Part shown: in pieces, positions 27,065-34,687 of the stretch
How positions within the stretch are numbered: position 1 is the stretch's first letter
Layout: every line of letters starts with the position of its first letter
Source: Allobosea sp. CS1GBMeth4
Lineage (GTDB): Bacteria; Pseudomonadota; Alphaproteobacteria; Rhizobiales; Beijerinckiaceae
Assembly: GCF_900185715.1 (NCBI RefSeq)
Contig: NZ_FYAS01000004.1
Coordinates: forward strand, 1-64,000
DNA length: 64,000 nt
Direction of reading: 5' to 3'
The notes under the pieces: generated by a model
What the model was told of the DNA's origin: nothing
The model's database searches: none
What the model saw: the letters and a program-made list of their open reading frames with translations, nothing else
Translations under genes and position numbers: made by a program

Positions 27065-27134
27065 TTCGTATCGAGGTCGGTCGAGTCGCGCCGTGGCAGG
27101 CGCGCTGCTGCCGTGACAACAGGATGAGGAACCG

Positions 27135-28070
27135 ATGCGCCGCCTGCTGATCACGCTTCTGGTCTTCATCGCGCTCGGCGCCGCCGGCTTTTTCGTCCTC
27201 ACCGATCCCCGGCTGGTCTCGCCCGGCCCGGAGATCGGCACGCTGCCGGCGCCGGACATCGAGAACGGCAAGCTGCTGTTCGCGGCGGGCGGCTGCGCCT
27301 CCTGCCATGCGACGCCGGGGCAGGACGACAAGACGCGGCTGGGCGGCGGGCTGGTGCTGGATTCGCCCTTCGGCAAGTTCCATGCGCCGAACATCTCGCC
27401 GCATACGCGCGACGGCATCGGCAACTGGGGCACGGCCGATTTCATCCAGGCGATGACCGCCGGCGTCTCGCCCTCGGGCCAGCACTACTATCCGGCGTTT
27501 CCCTACACCTCCTACCGGCTGATGCCGGCGAAGGCCGTCGCGGATCTCCTGGCCTATATCCGCACGCTGCCATCGGTGGAGGGCAAGGCGCCGGCCCATG
27601 AACTCGCCTTCCCGTTCAACGTCCGGCGCCTCGTCGGCGGCTGGAAGCTGCTGTTCTTCGAGGGCGCGCCGTTCAAGCCCGATGCCGGCAGGAGCGAGGA
27701 ATGGAATCGCGGTGCCTATCTGGTCAACGGACCGGGCCATTGCGCCGAGTGCCATTCCAGCCGCAACCGGTTCGGCGCGATCGTCCAGGCGACGCGCTTC
27801 GCCGGCGGGCCGGATCCCGAGGGCAAGGGCTGGGTGCCGAACATCACCCAGGCCGAGGACGGGCTCGGCAAATGGTCGAAGGCCGAGATCGCCGAACTGC
27901 TGAAGACCGGCTTCACGCCGAGCTTCGACAGCGTCGGCGGCTCGATGGCGGCCGTGGTGCGCAACATCGCGCAATTGCCGGAGGCAGACCGCCTGGCAAT
28001 GGCCGAGTACCTGAAATCGCTGCCCGCCGTGCAGGGGCCGCCGCGGCCACAGAAGGCGGCGGGCGGGTAG
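27135..28070 (+). CDS. Diheme cytochrome c, membrane-anchored
   Basis: 311 residues. An uncleaved N-terminal helix (LLITLLVFIALGAAGFFVL) anchors two class I cytochrome c domains with heme sites CASCH and CAECH about 145 residues apart. The pattern (KFHAPNISPHTRDGIGNWG, FTPSFDSVGGSM) is that of cytochrome subunits of periplasmic alcohol/aldehyde dehydrogenases, which usually have two or three hemes. It may take electrons from a dehydrogenase such as the CoxL-like enzyme encoded upstream, and pass them to the oxidase. That link rests on position only. Confidence 0.92.
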   Translation: MRRLLITLLVFIALGAAGFFVLTDPRLVSPGPEIGTLPAPDIENGKLLFAAGGCASCHATPGQDDKTRLGGGLVLDSPFGKFHAPNISPHTRDGIGNWGTADFIQAMTAGVSPSGQHYYPAFPYTSYRLMPAKAVADLLAYIRTLPSVEGKAPAHELAFPFNVRRLVGGWKLLFFEGAPFKPDAGRSEEWNRGAYLVNGPGHCAECHSSRNRFGAIVQATRFAGGPDPEGKGWVPNITQAEDGLGKWSKAEIAELLKTGFTPSFDSVGGSMAAVVRNIAQLPEADRLAMAEYLKSLPAVQGPPRPQKAAGG

Positions 28071-28074
28071 AGAG

Positions 28075-28731
28075 CTAGGCTGCGTTGGCTTCCAGTGTTT
28101 CCGAGATCGCGGACAGGACCAGTTGGACATCAGCCGGCGCAGGCTCGACATCAACATCCCCGTGCACGATCCTGTTGCGCAGATCGATTAGCGACCGCAC
28201 ACGCCGTTCGAGTTGCGGTTCGATGTAGCCGTTCATTGCAAGCGTTTGCAGGACTGTGCCCGGTGTAAGTGGCTTGTTGGCTGTTTCTGGTGCCTTGGAA
28301 TGCAGAGCAGCCTCCAAAAGTGACCATGCCATCACGAACGCCGCCCGGTGCTGTCCCTGGCTCGTCATTTTGTTCACTTCATCAATCCGCGCGCGGAGCT
28401 TTGATGGCGATCCCGGTCGGATCGCTATGCGTTGCACTTGGCTCGCGCCCATGAAAACAACGTCGAAACGCCAATCAGGGTGGCCGTCGAAAAGTTTGCG
28501 AATCCGCTGAAGAGACTCTTGTATCGTGGTCGAGTTTTGGCTCTTCACCTCGATAGCGACGTTCACCCCTGGCTTTTGAGCAATTGCATCTGGCCTATAT
28601 GAACCCAAGAAGGCCGGAAGATCATTCGATGCTGGATGGATTTTGAAACTGAAACCCTGCTGCTCGTACCGCGAGCGCAAGCTTTCGAGAAACTCCGATT
28701 CTTGTAACGAAGCTTGAGCATGCGCCGCCAT
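28075..28731 (-). CDS. PD-(D/E)xK nuclease-like (AHJR-type) plus HEPN-like domain protein
   Basis: 218 residues. Residues about 10-100 show a restriction-endonuclease-fold core: YRPDAIAQ (Asp48) and VAIEVKSQ (Glu61, Lys63), arranged as in archaeal-Holliday-junction-resolvase-like nucleases (REase_AHJR type), with an N-terminal helix holding ESEFLESL. Residues about 120-218 are helical and end with RNRIVHGD (Arg185, Asn186, His190), the RxxxxH motif of HEPN ribonuclease or toxin domains. Its start overlaps the stop of the RusA-like gene by one base, so the two proteins are made together. DNA here is visibly lower in GC than the flanks, suggesting acquisition. Domain names rest on motifs I can see; a defence role is inference. 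Confidence 0.7.
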   Translation of the reverse strand: MAAHAQASLQESEFLESLRSRYEQQGFSFKIHPASNDLPAFLGSYRPDAIAQKPGVNVAIEVKSQNSTTIQESLQRIRKLFDGHPDWRFDVVFMGASQVQRIAIRPGSPSKLRARIDEVNKMTSQGQHRAAFVMAWSLLEAALHSKAPETANKPLTPGTVLQTLAMNGYIEPQLERRVRSLIDLRNRIVHGDVDVEPAPADVQLVLSAISETLEANAA

Positions 28732-29159
28732 CAGAGCTTCCTCCAGGTCAAATCGTCGTCCACCCGAATGTAGACAACGGGGGCTGCCTTATCCAAGGCC
28801 GCTGCCAGTTGATCGGTTGGACTTGCAAAGGCTCGATCGATTTCCGGCTCGAATTTTTGAGAGACGACACGTTCGACCACGCTGTCGTCGAGATAGGCGA
28901 CGCCTATGAGTGCATCCATTATCGGCTTTATGATGTTATCGATGTCGCCTTCCATCGGGGCATTCGCAAAGTAGTAAATCGTAAGCGCGAGTGCTCGCTC
29001 ATCCAGAAATCCGACCTCATCGGTTTCTTGCCGTCGTCGACGGGCCGCTTCGGAAACTATAGTTCTCCAACGAGCTTTCGATCCGGCGCTGGCTCCAAGC
29101 GAGATCGGGGTGCCTTCGACGAAGAACTCGAGTGGGAAGAGCACAACTTGCTCCGGCAT
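28731..29159 (-). CDS. RusA-family Holliday-junction resolvase-like protein
   Basis: 142 residues. The RusA signature is clear: GDIDNIIKPIMDAL (Asp72, Asp74, Lys78) and YLDDSVV (Asp91, Asp92), giving the acidic cluster and Lys that cut four-way junctions in E. coli RusA. Length is close to RusA (120). RusA genes usually travel with lambdoid phages, but no phage gene is nearby. The TGA stop shares a base with the ATG of the nuclease-HEPN gene. It probably heads a two-gene transcript; the 34 bases between it and the XRE-cupin gene end (29194) leave little room for a promoter, so read-through from that regulator gene is likely. Confidence 0.82.
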   Translation of the reverse strand: MPEQVVLFPLEFFVEGTPISLGASAGSKARWRTIVSEAARRRRQETDEVGFLDERALALTIYYFANAPMEGDIDNIIKPIMDALIGVAYLDDSVVERVVSQKFEPEIDRAFASPTDQLAAALDKAAPVVYIRVDDDLTWRKL

Positions 29160-29193
29160 TCGCGTTATTCCGAGAGGCGCTCGAAGGCTCCCT

Positions 29194-29841
29194 TTAATCC
29201 ATCACCGCCGCCTTGAGGATGCAGACCATCAGCGCCGTTCCCGGCTGGTCGCCGACGCAGCGGACGACGTGCTGCCGGTCGCAGCGATAGCGCAGGGTCT
29301 CGCCGGCCCTGGCGCGCTGGGTGATGCCGCCGACCTCGACCTCGAACTCGCCCGAACTGACCGAGAGCGATTCGATCGAGCCGCGCTGGTGGCCCTCCGA
29401 ATCGAGCTCGCCGCCGGGCTCGGCGCTGACCTCGTACCATTGCAGCCATTCGACGGTCTTGATCCAGCCGATGATGGCGAGCCGCAGCTTGCCGTCCTCG
29501 GAGACCAGGATCGGCGTGTCGGACCGGGCGATCTTCTCGATGAAGGCCTCTTCCTCATTGGTCGAGAGCACGCGCTCGATCGAGACGTCGAGCGCCTGGG
29601 ACAGCCGCCAGATCGTCGCCAGTGTCGGGTTGGTCTCGTTGCGCTCGATCTGGCTGATGATCGACTTGGCGACGCCGGACTGCTCCGCGAGCTCGGAAAG
29701 CGACAGGTTGTAGGCCTTGCGCAGCCGCTGGATCGTCTTGCCGAGCTGGCCCGAAATCACCTGCGCGCCGGATTCCAGCTCGCGGCCGCCACGTTCCCTG
29801 GTTTCGATGCCCATTGCGCTCTGCCTGTCGTCGCCCGCCAT
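29194..29841 (-). CDS. XRE-family regulator with cupin sensor domain
   Basis: 215 residues (ATG 29841; ATG 29814 possible). The HTH_XRE domain at about 33-90 is plain (TIQRLRKAYNLSLSELAEQSGV, SIISQIERNETNPTLATIWRLSQAL). The C-terminal half is a small cupin barrel (RGSIESLSVSSGEFEVEVGG) that should sense a metabolite. Proteins of this plan regulate polyamine, amino-acid or aromatic uptake genes. A palindrome 25 bases upstream is a likely self-operator. The EamA exporter gene lies upstream in the same direction with 76 bases between, and the low-GC nuclease cassette follows downstream. Confidence 0.92.
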   Translation of the reverse strand: MAGDDRQSAMGIETRERGGRELESGAQVISGQLGKTIQRLRKAYNLSLSELAEQSGVAKSIISQIERNETNPTLATIWRLSQALDVSIERVLSTNEEEAFIEKIARSDTPILVSEDGKLRLAIIGWIKTVEWLQWYEVSAEPGGELDSEGHQRGSIESLSVSSGEFEVEVGGITQRARAGETLRYRCDRQHVVRCVGDQPGTALMVCILKAAVMD

Positions 29842-29865
29842 CCGTTTGGGAAAGAGAACGATTGT

Positions 29866-29881
29866 TTGTCCTAGCGGACAA
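29866..29881. promoter_or_regulatory. Candidate operator of the XRE-cupin regulator
   Basis: Perfect inverted repeat TTGTCC-TAGC-GGACAA between the EamA stop and the regulator start. It is the right size for an XRE dimer and is placed for autoregulation. On the minus strand TTGAAA lies at about 29894-29889, upstream of it, as a possible -35. Confidence 0.5.
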
Positions 29882-29917
29882 TGCCTCGGATCGTTTCAAG
29901 CGGCAAGTCGAGGGGCC

Positions 29918-30865
29918 TCAGACCGAGCGGGACGGGCCGGCTTCGCGCGTCTCCTTCTTGAGCAGGCCGAGCTGCTGCTCGCGCAGGATCACATAGATGC
30001 CGGAGGCGATCACGATCAGCGAGCCGAGGATCACGGCCAGGACCGGCCATTCGCCGAAGACGAACCAGCCGAGCGCCGTCGCCCAGATCATCGTCGAGTA
30101 TTCGAAAGGGGCGATCAGCGAGGCGTCGCCATAGCGATAGGCCTGGACCAGCAGGATCTGGCCGAGGCCGCCGAGGATGCCGATCACGACGAGCAGCGCG
30201 AAATCCGTCCAGTCCGGGGTGGTCCAGCCGAGCGCGAGCGTGAGCAGGCCGAGCAGCGAGGTCAGCGACATGAAGTAGAAGACGATGGCGCCGGTCTTCT
30301 CGGTCTGCGTCAGCAGCCGGACCTCGATCGAGGCGAAGGCGGAGCAGAAGGCGCCGCCGAGCGCCAGCAGCGCCCCGATGGCCGGGCCGCCCGAGAGCCC
30401 GTGCCCGAAGCTCTGAGCGCCCATATGCGGGGAGAGCATCAGCAGCACGCCGAGGAAGCCGACGGCGACGGCGGTCCAGCGATAGATGCGCACGCGTTCC
30501 TTCAGGATGAGCGCCGCCAGCACCACGACGATCAGCGGCGCGGCGTAGCCGATCGCCACCGCGTCGGAGAGCGGCAGCAGATGCAGCGCGGCGAAGCCGA
30601 GGAACATGCCGGTCGAGCCGATGACGCCGCGCTTGAGATGGCCACGCAGATTGCTGGTCTTGAGCGCGGCCGGGAACTCGCGGCGCCAGGCCAGCCAGGC
30701 GATCAGCGGGATCAGCGCGAAGAAGGAGCGGAAGAAGACGAGCTCGCCGGTCGGGTAGCGCGAGGCCAGCGTCTTGATGCCGGCCGACATCAGCGTGAAC
30801 GACAGGGCCGAAAGCAGCTTGAGGCTGATGCCGAGGAGCGGTGACAAGGGGAAAAGGTCGGGCAC
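29918..30865 (-). CDS. EamA/DMT family transporter
   Basis: 315 residues if GTG 30865 is the start; the frame extends to a TTG at 30985 that would overlap the GNAT stop, but family similarity begins with SPLLGISLKLLSALSF. Ten membrane helices in two EamA repeats, with RYPTGELVFFRSFFALIPL in the first and PFEYSTMIWATALGWFVFGEWP in the second. Relatives export amino acids, nucleosides or drugs, or import S-adenosylmethionine; substrate unknown. It is upstream of the XRE-cupin regulator in the same direction, a common arrangement for a regulator of an exporter. Confidence 0.9.
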   Translation of the reverse strand: MPDLFPLSPLLGISLKLLSALSFTLMSAGIKTLASRYPTGELVFFRSFFALIPLIAWLAWRREFPAALKTSNLRGHLKRGVIGSTGMFLGFAALHLLPLSDAVAIGYAAPLIVVVLAALILKERVRIYRWTAVAVGFLGVLLMLSPHMGAQSFGHGLSGGPAIGALLALGGAFCSAFASIEVRLLTQTEKTGAIVFYFMSLTSLLGLLTLALGWTTPDWTDFALLVVIGILGGLGQILLVQAYRYGDASLIAPFEYSTMIWATALGWFVFGEWPVLAVILGSLIVIASGIYVILREQQLGLLKKETREAGPSRSV

Positions 30866-30981
30866 GAGGAGTGGAAGTCTTGTGCAAGACTTGTGTCCCT
30901 TAGACCACGGGCATGGAGCCGTTCCAAGCGTCGATCTTGCAGGACGGACAGGCAGCCGGCGGGACGCGATGGCGGTGCCGA

Positions 30982-31461
30982 TCAAGCGAGGTGGAATTCG
31001 AGGATCTCGTCGCCATGATCGTCGAAGCTGCCGGTCGGGCGCCAGCCCAGGTGCCGGTAGAAGCCGTGGGACCGCATGGTGGGGTCTGGCGAGCAGCCGA
31101 GGAACAATCTGGCGAAGCCGAGCTCCCTGAACTCGTCAGCGACCAGGCCGAGCAACGTCTTGCCGACGCCCTGGTCCTCATGGTCCGGCAGGAGCGCGAG
31201 CACGGCGATCTCGCCGGTACGCCGCTCGCCGAAGCAATAGCCGACGATCTCGCCACCGACGGTGGCGACATGACCCGGCAGGCTGCCATCGGCGATGGCC
31301 GAGCGCCAGCTTTCCAGCGTGATGCCGCGCGCAGCCAGTCGCTCGACCGAGACGGCGTTCTCTCGTGTCCTGCCGCGCAGCAGGAGGCAGGCCGGCGTGT
31401 CGTCGGGAACGGCGCGCCGGTAGGCGATGCTCATGGTCGGCGGCGTCTTCTCGGCGCTCAT
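30982..31461 (-). CDS. GNAT family N-acetyltransferase
   Basis: 159 residues from ATG 31461 (AGGA upstream; ATG 31434 possible). The GNAT fold is shown by IAYRRAVPDDTPACLLLR at the N-terminus, the acetyl-CoA loop DQGVGKTLLGLV (R/Q-x-x-G-x-G/A type) and the GFYRHLGWRPTGSF segment. Acceptor unknown. It precedes the EamA gene in the same direction with a gap of about 116 bases. Confidence 0.9.
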   Translation of the reverse strand: MSAEKTPPTMSIAYRRAVPDDTPACLLLRGRTRENAVSVERLAARGITLESWRSAIADGSLPGHVATVGGEIVGYCFGERRTGEIAVLALLPDHEDQGVGKTLLGLVADEFRELGFARLFLGCSPDPTMRSHGFYRHLGWRPTGSFDDHGDEILEFHLA

Positions 31462-31489
31462 GTCGAGGGCGCTTTCCTGCAAGCAAGGC

Positions 31490-31541
31490 CCGGGACCCAT
31501 TCCGGAACCTTTCCGATAGAGGTTTCAGGAATGGATCCCGG
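31490..31541. repeat. Palindromic intergenic repeat (copy G)
   Basis: Arms CCGGGACCCATTCC (31490-31503) and GGAATGGATCCCGG (31528-31541) pair with one mismatch, with an inner hairpin AACCT..AGGTT. Flanking CTCCGCTTCGCTTCG resembles copies B and C. It lies between genes of the same direction. Confidence 0.65.
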
Positions 31542-31616
31542 ATCTCCGCTTCGCTTCGTCCGCGATGACAGACAGGCGCGACCTTCCAGCGGGGGAGGAG
31601 CTGATCCTCCGCTGTC

Positions 31617-32396
31617 TCAGAAATTCGCCCGGAACGAGCCGCCGTCGATCAGGAAGTTCTGGCCGGTGATGTAGCCGGCATGGGCGCTGGCGATGAAGGC
31701 GCAGAGCTTGCCGAACTCGTCGGGCGTGCCGAGACGGCCGGCCGGGACGGCAGCGAGCCGCCGCTTCGTCGCTTCCTCGATGCTGATGCCCTGCATCTCG
31801 GCGACCTTGTTGGTCGCAGTCTTGATCCTGTCCGTGTCGAACACGCCCGGCAGGATGTTGTTGATGGTGACGTTGGCATGGGCGATCTCGCGCGCCACGC
31901 CGGCGAGGAAGGCGGTGAGGCCGGCGCGGGCGGCCGAGGAGACGTCGAGCCCGGTCAGCGGCGTGAGCACGCTCGCCGAGGTGATGTTGACGATGCGGCC
32001 GAAGCGCCGCTCGATCATGCCGTCGACGACGCGCTGCACCAGCTCGAGCGGGGTCGCCATGTTCTGCGCGACGCCTTCGAGCAGGGCCTCGCGCGTCACC
32101 TCGCGGAAGGGCTTGGGCGGGGGGCCGCCATTGTTGTTGACGAGGATGTCCGGATTCGGCGCGGCCGCGAGCAGCGCGTCCTGGCCGGCCCTGGTCGAGA
32201 CGTCGGCGACGACCGCGACGACGTTCGCGCCGGTGCTGGCGCGGATCGCGCTCGCGGTCTCCTCGAGCGTCTTGGCGTCGCGGCCGTTGACGACGACCGC
32301 GCAGCCGGCCTCGGCCAGCGCCTGCGCGCAGCCGCGGCCCAGCCCCTTGCTCGAGGCGCAAACGATGGCCGTGCGGCCGGCGATACCCAGATCCAT
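31617..32396 (-). CDS. Atypical SDR family protein without the canonical Tyr/Lys
   Basis: 259 residues, SDR fold throughout: CASSKGLGRG in place of TGxxxGxG, LVNNNGGPPPKPF, NITSASVLTPL and NNILPGVFDTDR. The catalytic YxxxK is replaced by SxxxR (SSAARAG where YxASKAG is expected). This is the beta-ketoacyl-reductase-like SDR subgroup known to lack a perfect active site. It may bind NAD(P) without normal catalysis, or use another chemistry. Unlike the SDRs at 9593 and 57481 it should not be given a dehydrogenase function with confidence. Monocistronic as far as can be seen. Confidence 0.88.
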   Translation of the reverse strand: MDLGIAGRTAIVCASSKGLGRGCAQALAEAGCAVVVNGRDAKTLEETASAIRASTGANVVAVVADVSTRAGQDALLAAAPNPDILVNNNGGPPPKPFREVTREALLEGVAQNMATPLELVQRVVDGMIERRFGRIVNITSASVLTPLTGLDVSSAARAGLTAFLAGVAREIAHANVTINNILPGVFDTDRIKTATNKVAEMQGISIEEATKRRLAAVPAGRLGTPDEFGKLCAFIASAHAGYITGQNFLIDGGSFRANF

Positions 32397-32502
32397 TGTC
32401 GTCTCCCGGAAAGGTCAGTTCCTGTGCGCGCAGGCAAAGCACGGTTTTCCCGCCGCGTCATCAAAGCGTAGTGCAAATCAGACACACGCCGGTGAGCCCG
32501 CT

Positions 32503-32588
32503 CCGGTCAGCTTGTCCGCAAGCAGACCGGAAAAGCGGTCTCAAACATGGGATGAGAGACGGATTCACCGCCGGATTGGTCCAATCCG
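32503..32588. promoter_or_regulatory. Hairpin and palindrome upstream of the LpxH-like gene
   Basis: A hairpin with arms CCGGTC (32503-32508) and GACCGG (32525-32530) that also pairs CTTG/CAAG is followed by a perfect 8-1-8 palindrome CGGATTGG-T-CCAATCCG (32572-32588). The palindrome ends 42 bases before the ATG and could be an operator. No other signal is obvious in the 234-base gap. Confidence 0.4.
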
Positions 32589-32630
32589 AGCGGATCCGGC
32601 TCTCGCATCACACTGGATGGACCAGCGAGC

Positions 32631-33578
32631 ATGAGCGACGACAGCGACGCCAGGCAGGTTCGCAGCATCTTCATCTCCGACCTGCATCTCGGCACGCGCG
32701 GGGCGCAGGCGGACCTCGTGCTGGAGTTCCTGCGCGCCTATGACGCTCCGACCATCTACCTGGTCGGCGACATCATCGACGGCTGGCGGCTGAAGAGCGG
32801 CTGGTACTTCCCGCAGACGCATAACGACGTGGTGCAGAAGCTGCTGCGCAAGGTCCGCAAGGGCTCGAAGCTGATCTACGTCACCGGCAACCACGACGAT
32901 TTCCTGCGCGACTATACCGGCCTGCAGTTCGGCGGCATCACCGTGGTCGACGACGTCATCCACGAGACGGCCGACGGCAAGCGCATGCTGGTGATCCATG
33001 GCGACCTGTTCGACCTCGTGGTGCGCAACGCCAAATGGCTCGCCCTGCTCGGCGACTGGGCCTACACGATCGCGCTCGTGCTTAACCACGGCATCAACCG
33101 GGTCCGCCGCATCCTGCGCCTGCCACACTGGTCGCTCTCGGCCTGGGCCAAGCACAAGGTCAAGAACGCGGTGAACTATATCGGCGAGTTCGAGCAGTGC
33201 CTCGTCGACGAGGCGCGCCGGCACAGGGCCGACGGCGTGATCTGCGGGCATATCCACCATGCGGCGCAGCGCGAGATCGCCGGGCTGGGCTACATCAACA
33301 CCGGCGACTGGGTCGAAAGCTGCACCGCGGTGGTCGAGCATGATGACGGCCGCTTCGAGATCGTGCGCTGGCCGCAGCACCGGCTGAAGGGCGGCAGGCC
33401 GGCCCTGCCGGCGCCAGCCGCGACACGTCCGGCGCCTGCACCGGGCCTGGTCGAGGCCGCCCGGGTCATGCTCTCCAAAAGTGGAAGCCATTCCTGGGGT
33501 GAGAGCGTGCCCCGGCATCTCGATCCGGCGCGAATTCTCGGCGTTCAGCCGGAGCCGGCCGAACGGAAGGCGCGCTGA
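32631..33578 (+). CDS. LpxH-like metallophosphoesterase (UDP-2,3-diacylglucosamine diphosphatase type)
   Basis: 315 residues. Calcineurin-like phosphoesterase motifs are complete: FISDLHLGT (DxH), LVGDIIDGW (GDxxD), VTGNHDD (GNHD), VIHGD and ICGHIHHA (GHxH). It resembles the LpxH-like Rhizobiales proteins rather than lambda LpxI, and has an extra proline/alanine-rich tail of about 60 residues. If LpxH-like, it would remove UMP from UDP-diacylglucosamine in lipid A synthesis. But its coupling to a glycosyltransferase (stop TGA overlaps the next ATG at 33578) suggests a dedicated glycolipid or phospholipid-modifying pair. Palindrome upstream at 32572. Confidence 0.88.
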   Translation: MSDDSDARQVRSIFISDLHLGTRGAQADLVLEFLRAYDAPTIYLVGDIIDGWRLKSGWYFPQTHNDVVQKLLRKVRKGSKLIYVTGNHDDFLRDYTGLQFGGITVVDDVIHETADGKRMLVIHGDLFDLVVRNAKWLALLGDWAYTIALVLNHGINRVRRILRLPHWSLSAWAKHKVKNAVNYIGEFEQCLVDEARRHRADGVICGHIHHAAQREIAGLGYINTGDWVESCTAVVEHDDGRFEIVRWPQHRLKGGRPALPAPAATRPAPAPGLVEAARVMLSKSGSHSWGESVPRHLDPARILGVQPEPAERKAR

Positions 33579-34666
33579 TGCGCGTCCTGATCGCCACGGA
33601 TGCCTGGCGGCCGCAGATCAACGGCGTCGTGCGGTCGCTGGAGCGGATGGTCGAGGCGGCGCCGGAATTCGGCGTCACGCCGCACATGCTGACGCCCGAG
33701 GGATTCCGGCAGATCGGCCTGCCGTCCTATCCCGATATCCGCATCGCGCTGGCGAGCCGCCGGCACATCGCCGGGCGCATCGCCGAATTCGGCCCCGACC
33801 ATGTCCATATCGCCACCGAGGGGCCGATCGGCTGGCTGACGCGGGCGGTCTGCCTTGCCCAGAAGCGCACCTTCACCACGAGCTATCACACCCGCTTCCC
33901 GCAATATGTCGCCGCGCGCTGGCCGATCCCCGAGAGCTGGAGCTATCGCTTCCTGCGCCGTTTCCACGATCCCGCGGCGGGCGTGATGGTCTCGACCGCC
34001 ACGGTCGAGGCGGAGCTGCGCGCCCATGGCTTCGAGCGCATCCTGCGCTGGGGGCGCGGCGTCGACCTCTCCCTGTTCCATCCGCGCCCCGGCAGCGTGC
34101 TCGACCTGCCGCGGCCGATCTTCCTCAGTGTCGGGCGCGTCGCTGTCGAGAAGAATCTGGCGGCCTTCCTGTCGCTGCGCCTGCCCGGCAGCAAGGTCGT
34201 CGTCGGTGACGGCCCGGCCCGTGCCGACCTGCAGCGCGCCTTCCCGGAGGTGCATTTCCTCGGTGCGCGCGAGGGCGAGGAGCTGGCGGCGATCTACGCC
34301 TCCTCCGACGTCTTCGTGTTCCCGAGCCTGACCGACACCTTCGGCATCGTCCTGCTGGAGGCGGCCGCGAGCGGTCTTCCGGTCGCGGCGTTCCCGGTGC
34401 AGGGACCGAGCGACGTCTTCGCCGGCAGCCAGGCGGCGGTTCTGCACGAGGACCTGCGCCAGGCCGCGCTCTCGGCGCTGCGCCTGCCGCGCGAGGCAGG
34501 GCTCGCGCTCGCCGCCGGCCATAGCTGGCGCAGCAGCGCCGAGCAGTTCTACGGCCATATGCGGCGCGCGATGCACGCGGCGGCCGGGAAGCCGGCCCGC
34601 ATCGAGCCGGCGCCGGCGGGGCTGTCCGTACGGCTGGAGGCGGCGGAGCGGAAGGAATTCGCCTGA
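33578..34666 (+). CDS. GT4-family glycosyltransferase
   Basis: 362 residues. GT-B fold: N-terminal acceptor domain beginning MRVLIATDAWRPQINGVVRSL and C-terminal donor domain with FLSVGRVAVEKNL and the EX7E-like PSLTDTFGIVLLEAAASGLPV. The NGVVRSL start is that of the GtfA/MgtA-type mannosyl- or glucosyl-transferases acting on membrane lipids (phosphatidylinositol or diacylglycerol). It is a peripheral membrane enzyme on the cytosolic side. Translationally coupled to the phosphoesterase before it; the pairing is conserved in Rhizobiales to my knowledge. A short hairpin (GCCTGA/TCAGGC, 34661-34679) ends the gene. Confidence 0.93.
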   Translation: MRVLIATDAWRPQINGVVRSLERMVEAAPEFGVTPHMLTPEGFRQIGLPSYPDIRIALASRRHIAGRIAEFGPDHVHIATEGPIGWLTRAVCLAQKRTFTTSYHTRFPQYVAARWPIPESWSYRFLRRFHDPAAGVMVSTATVEAELRAHGFERILRWGRGVDLSLFHPRPGSVLDLPRPIFLSVGRVAVEKNLAAFLSLRLPGSKVVVGDGPARADLQRAFPEVHFLGAREGEELAAIYASSDVFVFPSLTDTFGIVLLEAAASGLPVAAFPVQGPSDVFAGSQAAVLHEDLRQAALSALRLPREAGLALAAGHSWRSSAEQFYGHMRRAMHAAAGKPARIEPAPAGLSVRLEAAERKEFA

Positions 34667-34687
34667 GCCTTCGTCAGGCGCGCAGGG

